Below are positions 18,643-27,366 of a DNA stretch of 64,000 bases, one piece after another; the first letter of the stretch is position 1; each line of letters starts with the position of its first letter. The translations under genes and the position numbers were made by a program. The stretch comes from Pontimicrobium aquaticum (GTDB lineage Bacteria > Bacteroidota > Bacteroidia > Flavobacteriales > Flavobacteriaceae): contig NZ_SUPL01000006.1 of the NCBI RefSeq assembly GCF_005047595.1, positions 1-64,000 of the forward strand, read 5' to 3'. The notes under the pieces are model-generated. The model was not told the origin of the DNA, did not search any database, and saw nothing but the letters and a program-made list of their open reading frames with translations.

Positions 18643-18690
18643 TTGTAAGTATAATCATGTATATAATTGTAAGTATAATCATGTATATAT
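18643..18690 (+). repeat. 24-bp perfect-to-near-perfect tandem duplication
   Basis: Two adjacent copies (18643-18666 and 18667-18690) of an AT-rich unit beginning TTGTAAGTATAATCATG; they differ only at the last base. The duplication lies 20 bp before the lipoprotein ATG at 18710, within its likely promoter region. Confidence 0.9.
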
Positions 18691-18709
18691 AATAATATAA
18701 TTTAAAGCT

Positions 18710-19105
18710 ATGAAAAACATACTTATTATTACAGCGGTATTATTTCTCTTTAGTAGTTGTACTAAAAATGACAGTCAAGAAAATTATGATAACGATATAT
18801 ATGGCACTTGGCAGTTAATAGAACGATTTGATGGAGGCTCACCCAATCCAAACCAACCTGTTGAAAATGGTGATGTTATTACTTTTAACCTAGATGGCGC
18901 CTTTGCAAATAGCTCTTATAATTGCGATGGAAATTATCAAATAAATAATTCAATAGTCGAAATTAATATGCCTTGTGTAACTTCAAATGCTTTAGAGTTT
19001 TCTTTTAGCTTTGATGATGTTGGTAACTTACTAATGACAAGTTACCCAAATACTTGTGTTGAAGGGTGTTATGATAAGTATCTAAAAGTTATTACAGAGG
19101 ATTAA
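18710..19105 (+). CDS. Lipocalin-like lipoprotein
   Basis: 131 aa. A lipoprotein signal peptide ends in FLFSSC (Cys17). The mature part begins with IYGTWQLIERFDGGS and contains short beta-strand-like blocks ending in DKYLKVI, as in the small lipocalin-like lipoproteins abundant in Flavobacteriaceae. Four Cys in the mature part (in NCDGNY, MPCVTS and CVEGC) may form disulfides. No specific ligand can be named. Confidence 0.75.
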   Translation: MKNILIITAVLFLFSSCTKNDSQENYDNDIYGTWQLIERFDGGSPNPNQPVENGDVITFNLDGAFANSSYNCDGNYQINNSIVEINMPCVTSNALEFSFSFDDVGNLLMTSYPNTCVEGCYDKYLKVITED

Positions 19106-19204
19106 AACTTCTCTCTCTTTTGATTTTTTAATTTGATATTGCTAACACACTTTTCTTGTAACATTTTCCAACTATTCACCACTAATATAATAAAGGTTAA
19201 TTAT

Positions 19205-19210
19205 AGGAGG
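19205..19210 (+). promoter_or_regulatory. Strong Shine-Dalgarno-like AGGAGG
   Basis: AGGAGG lies 10 nt before the ATG at 19221. Full SD sequences are rare in Bacteroidetes, where initiation depends mainly on AT-rich leaders, so this one stands out among the genes of the window. Confidence 0.5.
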
Positions 19211-19220
19211 TAGTGGTTCA

Positions 19221-19475
19221 ATGTCAATGGCTAGTGCTAGTTTAAAGTACAACAGGTCGCTTACAGGAAAGCGAAAGTTTAAAAATGCAAAAGATTTAAT
19301 ACTTAAAACATCTGGCAAAACTAAACTTGAGTTTAAGGAAGTAAGCTCGTTAGAATTGGCAAAAATAAAGCGTAAAATACGACTCGATGCTCGCAAAAGA
19401 GTACAACGAACAATTATTGCTTATATCTCTGCGGTTATAATTACTGTTTTAATTATTGTATATCTTGTCTATTAA
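19221..19475 (+). CDS. Small basic protein with one C-terminal membrane segment
   Basis: 84 aa. The first 60 residues are strongly basic (many Lys and Arg, e.g. TGKRKFKNAKD and KIKRKIRLDARKRVQR), followed by one hydrophobic segment (about 65-83, IIAYISAVIITVLIIVYLV). It is not recognised as a known domain. It would be a tail-anchored inner-membrane protein with its positive part in the cytoplasm. The start at ATG 19221 is supported by the AGGAGG upstream. It converges on the CPBP protease gene with 4 bp between stops. Confidence 0.65.
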   Translation: MSMASASLKYNRSLTGKRKFKNAKDLILKTSGKTKLEFKEVSSLELAKIKRKIRLDARKRVQRTIIAYISAVIITVLIIVYLVY

Positions 19476-19479
19476 TAGA

Positions 19480-20448
19480 TTAAATATCCTCTCCTAAAAC
19501 TTTGTAATCTTCCTTTGGTGGTTCTACAACTGCACCAAATAGTTTTTCTTTCCAATTGCTCCATTTATATCTTTTGGCAAAAATAAAAAGCAGTATTGGA
19601 AAGAGTATAAATACAGGTGCAAACACATCAATGAATCCTGCTTCTGTTGGATCGGAAATATCTTTAAAAATAGAATGTGTTTGAAAAGCGGTCCAATCGG
19701 CGGTTACTAATAAGGCAGTAAATAGATTGTTAGCTGCATGAAAACCTAAAGCTAACTCCAAACCTTCATCCATAAGCGTCATGATGCCTAAAAACAAGCC
19801 TGTTCCTATGTAATAGACCAATAAAATATATCCTAGTTTTTCAATTTCTGGGTTAGCAATGTGTAATAATCCAAATACTGTAGATGTTAGCAATAATGGA
19901 AACCATCTATTCTTTACCAAAACACCAATCCCTTGCATTAAATAGCCTCTAAACAGGTATTCCTCAAAACTAGTTTGTAGTGGCACTAATATCACTGCAA
20001 TAATGCATAATACTATAAACTTCCCAAGATTGAAATTAAGTTCGTAACCCTCAGGCTTCATAAAATAATCTACTAATATTAATCCTGAAGAAATAATTCC
20101 CCAAAACAAGAAAGCAAACCAAAAGCGTTTCCAATCTATTTTTTTTCTAGACGTGGTAAGCATTTTAAACGATTGCTTATGCAAAAATTTTACCAATAAC
20201 AATAAACAAATTAGTCCACCAACAAAAGGCAATAATAGAAACATTAAGTTTAAATTAGGCTCAAATAAAGTCATGAGATAGTTAATATCCTCAAATTTTG
20301 ATTGGTCTGCAGTACCATCAAAAACCTTCGTCATTAACGCAATTAAATGTGGCATCGAAAAAACTCCAACACCAACAATAGCTCCCATAACTCCAATTAT
20401 ATAACGCCACCAATCGTGTTCTACTTTAAAAACTTGTGATATATACAT
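19480..20448 (-). CDS. CPBP-family intramembrane metalloprotease
   Basis: 322 aa, about eight membrane segments. The three family motifs are visible: E162-E163-x-x-x-R167 in FEEYLFRGY, the F-x-x-x-H of FGLLH (His196), and H237-x-x-x-N241 in GFHAANNLF. Relatives process prenylated proteins or bacteriocins, and many have unknown targets. It lies 3 bp after menC at the end of the men cluster, a placement seen in other flavobacteria; a direct role in quinone synthesis is not implied. Confidence 0.88.
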   Translation of the reverse strand: MYISQVFKVEHDWWRYIIGVMGAIVGVGVFSMPHLIALMTKVFDGTADQSKFEDINYLMTLFEPNLNLMFLLLPFVGGLICLLLLVKFLHKQSFKMLTTSRKKIDWKRFWFAFLFWGIISSGLILVDYFMKPEGYELNFNLGKFIVLCIIAVILVPLQTSFEEYLFRGYLMQGIGVLVKNRWFPLLLTSTVFGLLHIANPEIEKLGYILLVYYIGTGLFLGIMTLMDEGLELALGFHAANNLFTALLVTADWTAFQTHSIFKDISDPTEAGFIDVFAPVFILFPILLFIFAKRYKWSNWKEKLFGAVVEPPKEDYKVLGEDI

Positions 20449-20451
20449 ACT

Positions 20452-21486
20452 CTATAGGTTTACGTTCCAATGTTTATTTTTATTGATTTGCAATGTACCA
20501 TTTTTTACTTGTAATGGCGACTCAAAATTATTAGTAAACAGGCTTCCAGTTCCAAGACCTTGATACATCTTTGCTTTTAAGCTATAGGTCCATTGTGCAA
20601 TGGCATTTAAACCAATATTGCTTTCTAAGGCACTGGTAATCCACCAACCAATATTTTGACTTTCAGCAAGGTTAATCCATTCGTTACTTCCTTTAAAACC
20701 TCCTATTAAACTTGGTTTTAAAATTATGTATTGCGGATTGATAATTTGTAGTAATTCTTGCTTTTTTGTTACAGAAAATACTCCAATCAATTCTTCGTCT
20801 AAAGCAATTGGCAAAGGCGTATCTTGACATAATTTAGCCATTGCTTCAAACTGACCTTGTTTTATTGGTTGCTCAATGGAATGTAATTCTAATTTTGATA
20901 ACTGTGTTAGTTTGTCTAAAGCTGTTTCTGGTGAAAAAGCACCATTGGCATCCACGCGAAGTTCTATATCGTTTACGCTAAACTCTTTTCTGATAGATTT
21001 TAATAACTCTATCTCGATTTGAAAATCTATGGCGCCAATTTTTAATTTAATGCACTTAAATCCTTGTTGAATCTTGTCTTTTATTTGCTGACTCATAAAG
21101 GCTTTGTCTCCCATCCACACCAAACCATTTATAGGAATAACGTCTTCTCCTCTAGTAAATTTAGATGGAAATAAAGTGAATTTATCATCACTCTCTAATG
21201 ATTTAAAAGCCATTTCCAGTCCAAATTGAATGGAAGGGAATTCGACAAGCTCATTCAGCAAACTTTCTAAACCAATTTCTATATTATCACAAGTTCTCAT
21301 TAAGGCAGCTTCATAGTCTGGTCTATCATCAATACTCAAACCTCTTAAAATACCACACTCACCTATTCCTGTTTTACCATCTTTTTCAAGAATGATAAGC
21401 CAAGTTTCTTTTTGGGTTAGTACGCCTCGAGACGTACCGCTAGGTCTCTTAAAATCTAATATATACTTTTGGTATGAGGCTTTCAT
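20452..21486 (-). CDS. menC: o-Succinylbenzoate synthase
   Basis: Enolase-superfamily enzyme dehydrating SHCHC to o-succinylbenzoate in menaquinone synthesis. 344 aa. The catalytic Lys is in IKLKIGAIDF, the metal ligands are in LRVDANGAF (Asp), SIEQPI (Glu) and LDEELI (Asp/Glu), and a second Lys lies in ILKPSLIGG. The gene sits in the men cluster. Menaquinone context separates it from other members of the superfamily, such as dipeptide epimerases. Confidence 0.9.
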   Translation of the reverse strand: MKASYQKYILDFKRPSGTSRGVLTQKETWLIILEKDGKTGIGECGILRGLSIDDRPDYEAALMRTCDNIEIGLESLLNELVEFPSIQFGLEMAFKSLESDDKFTLFPSKFTRGEDVIPINGLVWMGDKAFMSQQIKDKIQQGFKCIKLKIGAIDFQIEIELLKSIRKEFSVNDIELRVDANGAFSPETALDKLTQLSKLELHSIEQPIKQGQFEAMAKLCQDTPLPIALDEELIGVFSVTKKQELLQIINPQYIILKPSLIGGFKGSNEWINLAESQNIGWWITSALESNIGLNAIAQWTYSLKAKMYQGLGTGSLFTNNFESPLQVKNGTLQINKNKHWNVNL

Positions 21487-22164
21487 TTATAATTCTATAG
21501 ACTCACCTATTTCTAGAAGCATTAAATCTTTATCATTTTCAAAAAATTTACGTTTGGCGCTTTCATGATCAATTTCTATATAACCAAAGGTGTCAAAATG
21601 GTAACCTAGAATTTTATCACATTCTACAAAATCTGCTGCAATTAACGCATCGTCTATTCCCATGGTAAAATTATCACCTATTGGCAAAATGGCAAGGTCT
21701 AATTTTGTTTGCAGCGGAATTAATTTCATATCGTAGGTTAAGGCTGTATCGCCAGCGATATAAATGTTTTTACGCTCGCCTTCTATCACAAAACCTCCAG
21801 GTTGCCCACCATAACTACCATCTGGAAATGATGAGGTATGAATGGCATTAACGTATTTAAGCTTTCCGAATTCAAAATCCCAGTTTCCTCCAAGATTCAT
21901 TGGGTGGCCTTCCAAACCTTTGTTTTGGAAATGCGTTACAATTTCATAGTTAGACACAATAACAGCTTCGGTACGTTTTGCTATAGCTTCTACATCTAAA
22001 ATATGATCTTGATGCGCATGTGTTAGCAAGATATAATCTGCCTTTAAAGTATCTATATCAATGCTAGAAGCTTTAGGGTTTCCTGAAATAAAGGGATCGA
22101 CTAAAATGGTGATATCTCCAATATTGATTTGAAGACTTGCATGACCTAAAAATGTGATTTTCAT
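21487..22164 (-). CDS. UPF0173-type metal-dependent hydrolase
   Basis: 225 aa, metallo-beta-lactamase fold with the metal motif H49-x-H51-x-D53-H54 in LTHAHQDHILD. Further ligands are probably His in AIHTSSF, Asp in AGDTALTYD and His in ILGYHFDTFG. The family (YtkL/UPF0173) has no settled substrate. It directly precedes menC with no gap, so it is co-transcribed within the men cluster. Confidence 0.88.
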   Translation of the reverse strand: MKITFLGHASLQINIGDITILVDPFISGNPKASSIDIDTLKADYILLTHAHQDHILDVEAIAKRTEAVIVSNYEIVTHFQNKGLEGHPMNLGGNWDFEFGKLKYVNAIHTSSFPDGSYGGQPGGFVIEGERKNIYIAGDTALTYDMKLIPLQTKLDLAILPIGDNFTMGIDDALIAADFVECDKILGYHFDTFGYIEIDHESAKRKFFENDKDLMLLEIGESIEL

Positions 22165-22201
22165 TTGTTTGCTATTTTTATTTGATAATATAAAACTTAA
22201 T

Positions 22202-23692
22202 CTATTCCAAAATCATAAACTTTTTTCTAAGTCTTGCAAAATTCTCCATTATGAATTTTCCATCGTTAAAAACACCATAGTATGGTAAATAATGGGATTT
22301 TCCTTTATTGTCTTGAATTTTGTTATAATTTACATTACCATCTATACTATACTCTATATCATAAAGAGATGAAGACTCAAAAAGGCCTTTACTTACTTTT
22401 GTGCGTCCATCATCCTTTTTTAATAAATTCTTTCCAGAATTAAGAAGAACATGCAACTTATCGTCCTTAAAAAACACGTTATAGGCTGGTTTACCATCTC
22501 TTTTATATATGCTTCTACCCCATTTTATATTAGCTTCTTCATCTAGTTTTAAAACTAAAATATCATCATAATGGTAAGTAATTGTTGAATACCCTCCCAT
22601 GCCAGTATTAACATATGAGCTAGTAACAAAAAATTCTTCGGCTACAATAAATGAATTGCCAATCCCATCATCAATAATGTGATCTATATAAAAATTAGAT
22701 AATTCCTTTTTATTTTTCTTTTTTGACTTTCTATAACCATATAAATCTTCATAAACTGAAGTTGGTAACGGTGATATTTTTTTGCTTGTTATAGTAAAAT
22801 CTTCTTTATCAATATTAAAACTACAAACACCTTTTATTTGTGATACGCGTTTTTCAGAATAGAACCCAAGTAATTGAAAAGTTTTATTGTTATTGATTTT
22901 AAGCGACCTAATATGTTGATCTTTGTCTGTTTCAACTTTTAAGGTTTCCAGATTCTTATTAGTGATTTTATTTAAAATAAAATCGTAATTAGCTTCACCA
23001 TTTTTCTTTTCACTTCTACCTTTTAAAAACTGTTTACCAATTACAAAGACTTCCTGATTATTAGTAATAATAATATCATTTTGCTCATAGAATCTCTCTT
23101 TGTGCTCATTATAACTTTTACTAAATACCAAACTTAAATCATTAGTATCAAAAACATGTATCAAATATGAATTAAGATTCTTTTTCACATTGTCTGTAGT
23201 AATCGCTAAGTACTTACCATTTGGAGACATTGCAAAGCTTGTCTGTCTTTTATTACCTCCTGAGAAAAGTGGTTGTTTTTTTTCAACAGAGGCGTCTAAT
23301 AGTTTTGTTTTTTTATATGTATTATCCTTAAAGTTAAATGTATGGCAATAAACTATTCTTTCTTTTCGCTTTGGAGCATGAACAGTAAATACTTTGATTT
23401 CGTCACCGTAAAATAAATTATCAACATAAGACTCCTTAGAATCTAACTTAATTATTTTTGTAAAAATCTTGCTATAGTTTTCGTCAAAAGCATCAAAAAT
23501 AAGTTCTCTTTTTCCTATTCTTAAAACACCAATATTACTGTTATCAGTAGTATATATCCCTTTAATATCCCAACTCTTTACAATATCTCTATACGCTGAG
23601 GTTTCAGTTACGTTTAAAGTAGATACTTGGGAGAACGCGCTATTTGCTAGTATAAAACAAACAACAAAAATTAGTTTTGATAATAATTTCAT
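22202..23692 (-). CDS. Secreted protein of unknown function
   Basis: 496 aa with a signal peptide (residues 1-21, ending NSAFSQ). The mature part alternates short hydrophobic strands with charged loops, and short blocks such as GKYLAITTDN and GNSFIVAEEFFV suggest a beta-propeller-like fold, but I recognise no family. It is basic and Lys-rich with no membrane segment or lipobox. It lies inside the men cluster between menA and the UPF0173 hydrolase, though a functional link is not evident. Confidence 0.6.
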   Translation of the reverse strand: MKLLSKLIFVVCFILANSAFSQVSTLNVTETSAYRDIVKSWDIKGIYTTDNSNIGVLRIGKRELIFDAFDENYSKIFTKIIKLDSKESYVDNLFYGDEIKVFTVHAPKRKERIVYCHTFNFKDNTYKKTKLLDASVEKKQPLFSGGNKRQTSFAMSPNGKYLAITTDNVKKNLNSYLIHVFDTNDLSLVFSKSYNEHKERFYEQNDIIITNNQEVFVIGKQFLKGRSEKKNGEANYDFILNKITNKNLETLKVETDKDQHIRSLKINNNKTFQLLGFYSEKRVSQIKGVCSFNIDKEDFTITSKKISPLPTSVYEDLYGYRKSKKKNKKELSNFYIDHIIDDGIGNSFIVAEEFFVTSSYVNTGMGGYSTITYHYDDILVLKLDEEANIKWGRSIYKRDGKPAYNVFFKDDKLHVLLNSGKNLLKKDDGRTKVSKGLFESSSLYDIEYSIDGNVNYNKIQDNKGKSHYLPYYGVFNDGKFIMENFARLRKKFMILE

Positions 23693-23754
23693 TATTTAAA
23701 ATTTAAATGAATTGATTGGAGTTAAAAAACAGTTTTAAAAGTACATAAAACTCA

Positions 23755-24666
23755 TTAAAGAATATGAATTATTTGACCAATTCCTAACAAGATTGCAAGT
23801 AAAAATGTGGATAGTGCTAATACTTTTAATTGAGGGTCTAAAGATTTAGCTTCTTTCGCTTTTATAACTGCCAGAAGATGTGTTACTAAAGGAATAAAAG
23901 CAATAACAAACATAAAGTTAGATAAAGTTCTGTAATACAAAACACCAAACAATAGGCTAAAAACAATGGCACTTACAATTAAAAACACATGATATGCTTT
24001 CGCTTTTTTAAAACCTAATTTTACTGCTACAGTTATTTTGTTAGCATTGGTATCAGACTCTATATCACGCATATTATTAAGGTTTAGAACACCTGTGCTT
24101 AACAACCCTATAGAGAAGGCAGGCAACAATAATACATGATCTAATTGCTTAGTGTATAAAAAATAGGTTCCTAGAACACTCAAAAGCCCAAAGAACATAA
24201 ACACCATAACATCTCCTAAAGCACGATACCCATAAGCCGATTTCCCTATGGTATATTTAAGAGCTGCAAAAATGCTTATTACACCTAATGCAAAAAAGAG
24301 CATGGCATATAGAAAATATTGTGAGCCAAACGAATTATAGATTAGTAAAAAGACAAATAAAATAACTATGAGAATATTGATTCTAATGGCCGAAAACATC
24401 TCTTCAGGTGTTATCTTACCACTTTGTAATGCTCTTTCTGGACCAATGCGTTCTTCATTATCAGTTCCTTTAACACCATCACCATAATCATTTGCTAAAT
24501 TTGATAGTATTTGCAAGCTAATGGTTGCCAATAATGCTAAAATGAAAATCAACATATTAAAAGCACCATTATAGTAAGCTAAACAACTTCCAACAATTAT
24601 TCCAGAAACCGATAATGGTAGTGTACGAAGTCTAAAAGCAGAAATCCAAGGTTTAATTTTCTCCAT
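23755..24666 (-). CDS. menA: 1,4-Dihydroxy-2-naphthoate polyprenyltransferase
   Basis: UbiA-family membrane enzyme joining the polyprenyl chain to dihydroxynaphthoate, giving demethylmenaquinone. 303 aa with about eight to nine membrane segments. The first Asp-rich motif is in NLANDYGDGVKGTDNEERIG (about 57-76); the second is NNMRDIESDTNANK. The start ATG at 24666 follows menB by 12 bp. Confidence 0.95.
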   Translation of the reverse strand: MEKIKPWISAFRLRTLPLSVSGIIVGSCLAYYNGAFNMLIFILALLATISLQILSNLANDYGDGVKGTDNEERIGPERALQSGKITPEEMFSAIRINILIVILFVFLLIYNSFGSQYFLYAMLFFALGVISIFAALKYTIGKSAYGYRALGDVMVFMFFGLLSVLGTYFLYTKQLDHVLLLPAFSIGLLSTGVLNLNNMRDIESDTNANKITVAVKLGFKKAKAYHVFLIVSAIVFSLLFGVLYYRTLSNFMFVIAFIPLVTHLLAVIKAKEAKSLDPQLKVLALSTFLLAILLGIGQIIHIL

Positions 24667-24678
24667 AAATTTCTTTGC

Positions 24679-25518
24679 TTATGGTATCCATTTTTTTTCG
24701 AAGTTAGGTTTACGTTTTTCTAAAAACGCATTTCTACCTTCAATAGCTTCGTCTGTCATATATGCTAAACGCGTTGCTTCACCTGCAAACACTTGTTGAC
24801 CAACCATTCCGTCGTCAGTAAGGTTCATGGCAAACTTTAGCATTTTTATAGAAGTTGGTGATTTTGCCAAAATTTCCTGAGCCCATTCATAGGCTGTATC
24901 TTCTAACTCATCATGAGGAATTACTGCATTTACCATTCCCATTTCGAAGGCTTCCTGCGCTGAATAATTTCTACCTAAAAAGAAAATCTCCCTTGCTTTT
25001 TTCTGTCCTACCATTTTTGCTAAATAGGCACTTCCATAGCCTCCATCAAAACTGGTGACATCCGCATCAGTCTGCTTAAAAATAGCATGTTCTTTACTGG
25101 CTAGTGTTAAGTCACAAACCACATGTAAGCTGTGTCCTCCACCTACTGCCCAACCAGGAACTACAGCAATCACTGCTTTAGGCATAAAACGAATTAAACG
25201 CTGTACTTCCAGTATATTCAATCGGTGATACCCGTCTTCTCCAACATACCCTTGATGCCCTCTGGCCTTTTGGTCACCTCCACTACAAAACGAATAGACG
25301 CCATCTTTGGTTGAAGGACCTTCGGCACTTAATAACACCACACCTATTGAAGTATCTTCATTAGCATTATAAAAAGCATCGTATAGTTCACTTGTAGTTT
25401 TTGGTCGAAACGCATTTCTAACGTTTGGTCTGTTAAAGGCTATTCTAGCTACGCCATTACTTTTTTTATAGGTAATATCTTCATACTCTTTTACCACCTT
25501 CCATTTTATTTGACTCAT
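24679..25518 (-). CDS. menB: 1,4-Dihydroxy-2-naphthoyl-CoA synthase
   Basis: Crotonase-fold enzyme that cyclises o-succinylbenzoyl-CoA. 279 aa, family length. Typical MenB motifs are VARIAFNRPNVRNAFRP, FCSGGDQKARG and the active-site Asp/Gly region TSFDGGYGSAYLAKMVGQKKAREIFFLGR in its order (the last spans about 160-185). The C terminus FLEKRKPNFEKKWIP is diagnostic for MenB against other crotonases. Confidence 0.97.
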   Translation of the reverse strand: MSQIKWKVVKEYEDITYKKSNGVARIAFNRPNVRNAFRPKTTSELYDAFYNANEDTSIGVVLLSAEGPSTKDGVYSFCSGGDQKARGHQGYVGEDGYHRLNILEVQRLIRFMPKAVIAVVPGWAVGGGHSLHVVCDLTLASKEHAIFKQTDADVTSFDGGYGSAYLAKMVGQKKAREIFFLGRNYSAQEAFEMGMVNAVIPHDELEDTAYEWAQEILAKSPTSIKMLKFAMNLTDDGMVGQQVFAGEATRLAYMTDEAIEGRNAFLEKRKPNFEKKWIP

Positions 25519-25619
25519 AATATTTACTTATATGCTGTAAAAATACATATTAAAATAGCTTTATGGAATAAGCTGTCTTTTTTTTCTTAACTTTAAATAA
25601 ACATTTTAAATCCCTCTTA

Positions 25620-26033
25620 ATGACTATCAAAGAAACCCCTTTGGCTAGTAATGCTATATCTATTATTGAAACCAAATTTGGTAACCTATACTTCTACGAT
25701 AATTTTTTAATTACTGAGATTTTTGAAGGCATAATTGTTGGAAGGAAAGAGTTTAATAAGATTTTTAATTTATGCCTTGACATATATGATAACGATAGAC
25801 CTTTTGGCATTGTTAGTCATAGAGTACATCCTTACTCTGTAAATTTATTTGAGTTAATTCCAATTTCGGATAAATTCAATTCCGTTGTTGCTAATGCAGT
25901 AATTGCATACACAGATATTTCTGTGAAAAATTTTGAACTGGAAAAGCGTCTTTTAAAGTTTAAGGGTAAGTTTTTTAATAATCTGAATTCCGCCATTTCT
26001 TGGACTAACAAGGAAGTTGAAAAAGCTAAATAG
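25620..26033 (+). CDS. Conserved-looking protein of unknown function (137 aa)
   Basis: No signal peptide or membrane segment. The alternating strand/helix pattern (FGNLYFYDNFLITEIFEGIIVG, then RPFGIVSHRVHPYSVNL) resembles the small alpha/beta proteins of the SpoIIAA/STAS kind often found in flavobacteria, but I cannot make a firm match. It is the only plus-strand gene within the men cluster, and it directly abuts the stop of the CvfB-like gene. Confidence 0.55.
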   Translation: MTIKETPLASNAISIIETKFGNLYFYDNFLITEIFEGIIVGRKEFNKIFNLCLDIYDNDRPFGIVSHRVHPYSVNLFELIPISDKFNSVVANAVIAYTDISVKNFELEKRLLKFKGKFFNNLNSAISWTNKEVEKAK

Positions 26034-26870
26034 CTACTTCTCTATTAACCTGATTCCGTTTTCTTCAATAGAGATAAGTCGTTGTTTATACAAAGAGCCA
26101 ATTGCTTTCTTAAAACTTTTTTTACTCATTTGCAGTGTTTCTTTTATATCTTCAGGAGAAGATTTATCGGTTAGCTCTAAAAATCCACCATAGTCGTTTA
26201 ACTCATCTAGAATAGTTTGAGAGTTTGGTTCAATATTTCTATAACCTATTTGTCCTAAAGAAATATCCAACTTGTTATTACGTCGTACTTTTTTAACAAT
26301 GCCTTTAAGTTTATCTCCAACACTTAAATCTTTAAAAATTTCATCTTTATATATTAATCCTAAATGAGTTTTGTTTACAATAACGTTCATTCCAATATCT
26401 GATGGATGAGACACTATAATATCGACTTCATCAAAAGGTTTTACAGTTAACTCTTTATTATCTAAAAAACGATTAGTTTTACTTGAAGCCACTAGCCTAT
26501 TGGTTTCTTCATCTAAATAACAATGCACTAAATACCAACCACCTTTTTTCATTTTAAAGGCTTGTTCTTTAAATGGGCAAAACAACTCTTTTACCATTCC
26601 CCAATCTAAAAAAGCGCCATGTTTAGTTACATCGTTACAGCGCAATAATGCAAAGTCGCCCTTTGTAATATAAGGTCTATCGGTTACTGCAACAAGACGT
26701 TCGTCATTGTCTAGATATACAAACACTTCAAGTTCGTCCCAAATTTTAAATTCTTCAGGTACATATCTGTTTGGCAAAAGCACTTCATTACCTTCATCAT
26801 CACTCAAAAACAAACCTGGTTCCTTTTCTCTAAGTATTGTTAGTGTATTATATTCTCCAATGTGTATCAT
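26034..26870 (-). CDS. CvfB-like S1 RNA-binding protein
   Basis: 278 aa with serial S1-type beta-barrels and a C-terminal winged-helix, as in the CvfB/YitL family. Visible are MIHIGEYNTLTILREKEPGLFLSD, the LLRCNDVTKHGAFLDWGM S1 core, a VSHPSDIGMNVIVNK block, and the terminal MSKKSFKKAIGSLYKQRLI winged helix. It is likely to bind RNA; family members affect virulence-factor mRNAs in Gram-positive bacteria. It needs its own promoter between 26871 and the terminator at 26903. Confidence 0.85.
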   Translation of the reverse strand: MIHIGEYNTLTILREKEPGLFLSDDEGNEVLLPNRYVPEEFKIWDELEVFVYLDNDERLVAVTDRPYITKGDFALLRCNDVTKHGAFLDWGMVKELFCPFKEQAFKMKKGGWYLVHCYLDEETNRLVASSKTNRFLDNKELTVKPFDEVDIIVSHPSDIGMNVIVNKTHLGLIYKDEIFKDLSVGDKLKGIVKKVRRNNKLDISLGQIGYRNIEPNSQTILDELNDYGGFLELTDKSSPEDIKETLQMSKKSFKKAIGSLYKQRLISIEENGIRLIEK

Positions 26871-26902
26871 GCTGCAAATGTAAACATATTAGTAGTAGGA
26901 AT

Positions 26903-26936
26903 AAAAAAAAGCGTCACAACTAATTGTGACGCTTTT
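26903..26936 (-). terminator. Rho-independent terminator of the DUF2853 gene
   Basis: A 13-bp stem (26907-26919 with 26924-26936) holds GCGTCACAA and a CTAA loop. On the minus strand it is followed by a run of eight U (26910-26903). It lies 18 bp after the DUF2853 stop. Confidence 0.88.
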
Positions 26937-26954
26937 ATAATAGTAACCTTATCA

Positions 26955-27293
26955 TTAATAAGCTGATTCTTTTTTAAAATGTTTAGTTAACAAATAGTAA
27001 ACTACTGCTCTATATTTGTTTCTATTAGAGCGACCATAAGTATCCATAACTTTATTGATACCGTCGTCTAATTTATCGCTTGCTGACAATCCTAATTTCT
27101 TAATTAAGAAATTGTTTTTTACTGTTTCTAATTCTGATTCATCGCTACTTGAAACCGTAGCAGAATCTGCATTGTAAATAGATGGTCCACAACCTATGGT
27201 CACTTTTGTTAATAAATCCATATCAGGATTTACTCCACATTTGTTTTTTAAATCTGCTGCATACTTTACTATAAGGTCATCTCTTTTACTCAT
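26955..27293 (-). CDS. DUF2853 family protein
   Basis: 112 aa, soluble, charged. The pattern MSKRDDLIVKYAADLKNKCG, then SIYNADSATVSSSDESELETVKNNFLIKKLGL and GRSNRNKYRAVVYYLL, is that of DUF2853, a small helical family of unknown function common in Bacteroidetes. It has a good terminator downstream, so it is probably a single-gene transcript within the men cluster. Confidence 0.85.
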   Translation of the reverse strand: MSKRDDLIVKYAADLKNKCGVNPDMDLLTKVTIGCGPSIYNADSATVSSSDESELETVKNNFLIKKLGLSASDKLDDGINKVMDTYGRSNRNKYRAVVYYLLTKHFKKESAY

Positions 27294-27366
27294 AATTAGG
27301 TTATTTTTTAAAGATTAATTTTTTAACTACCAATAACACTAAGATACGAAAAAAGTCACCAAAAGT

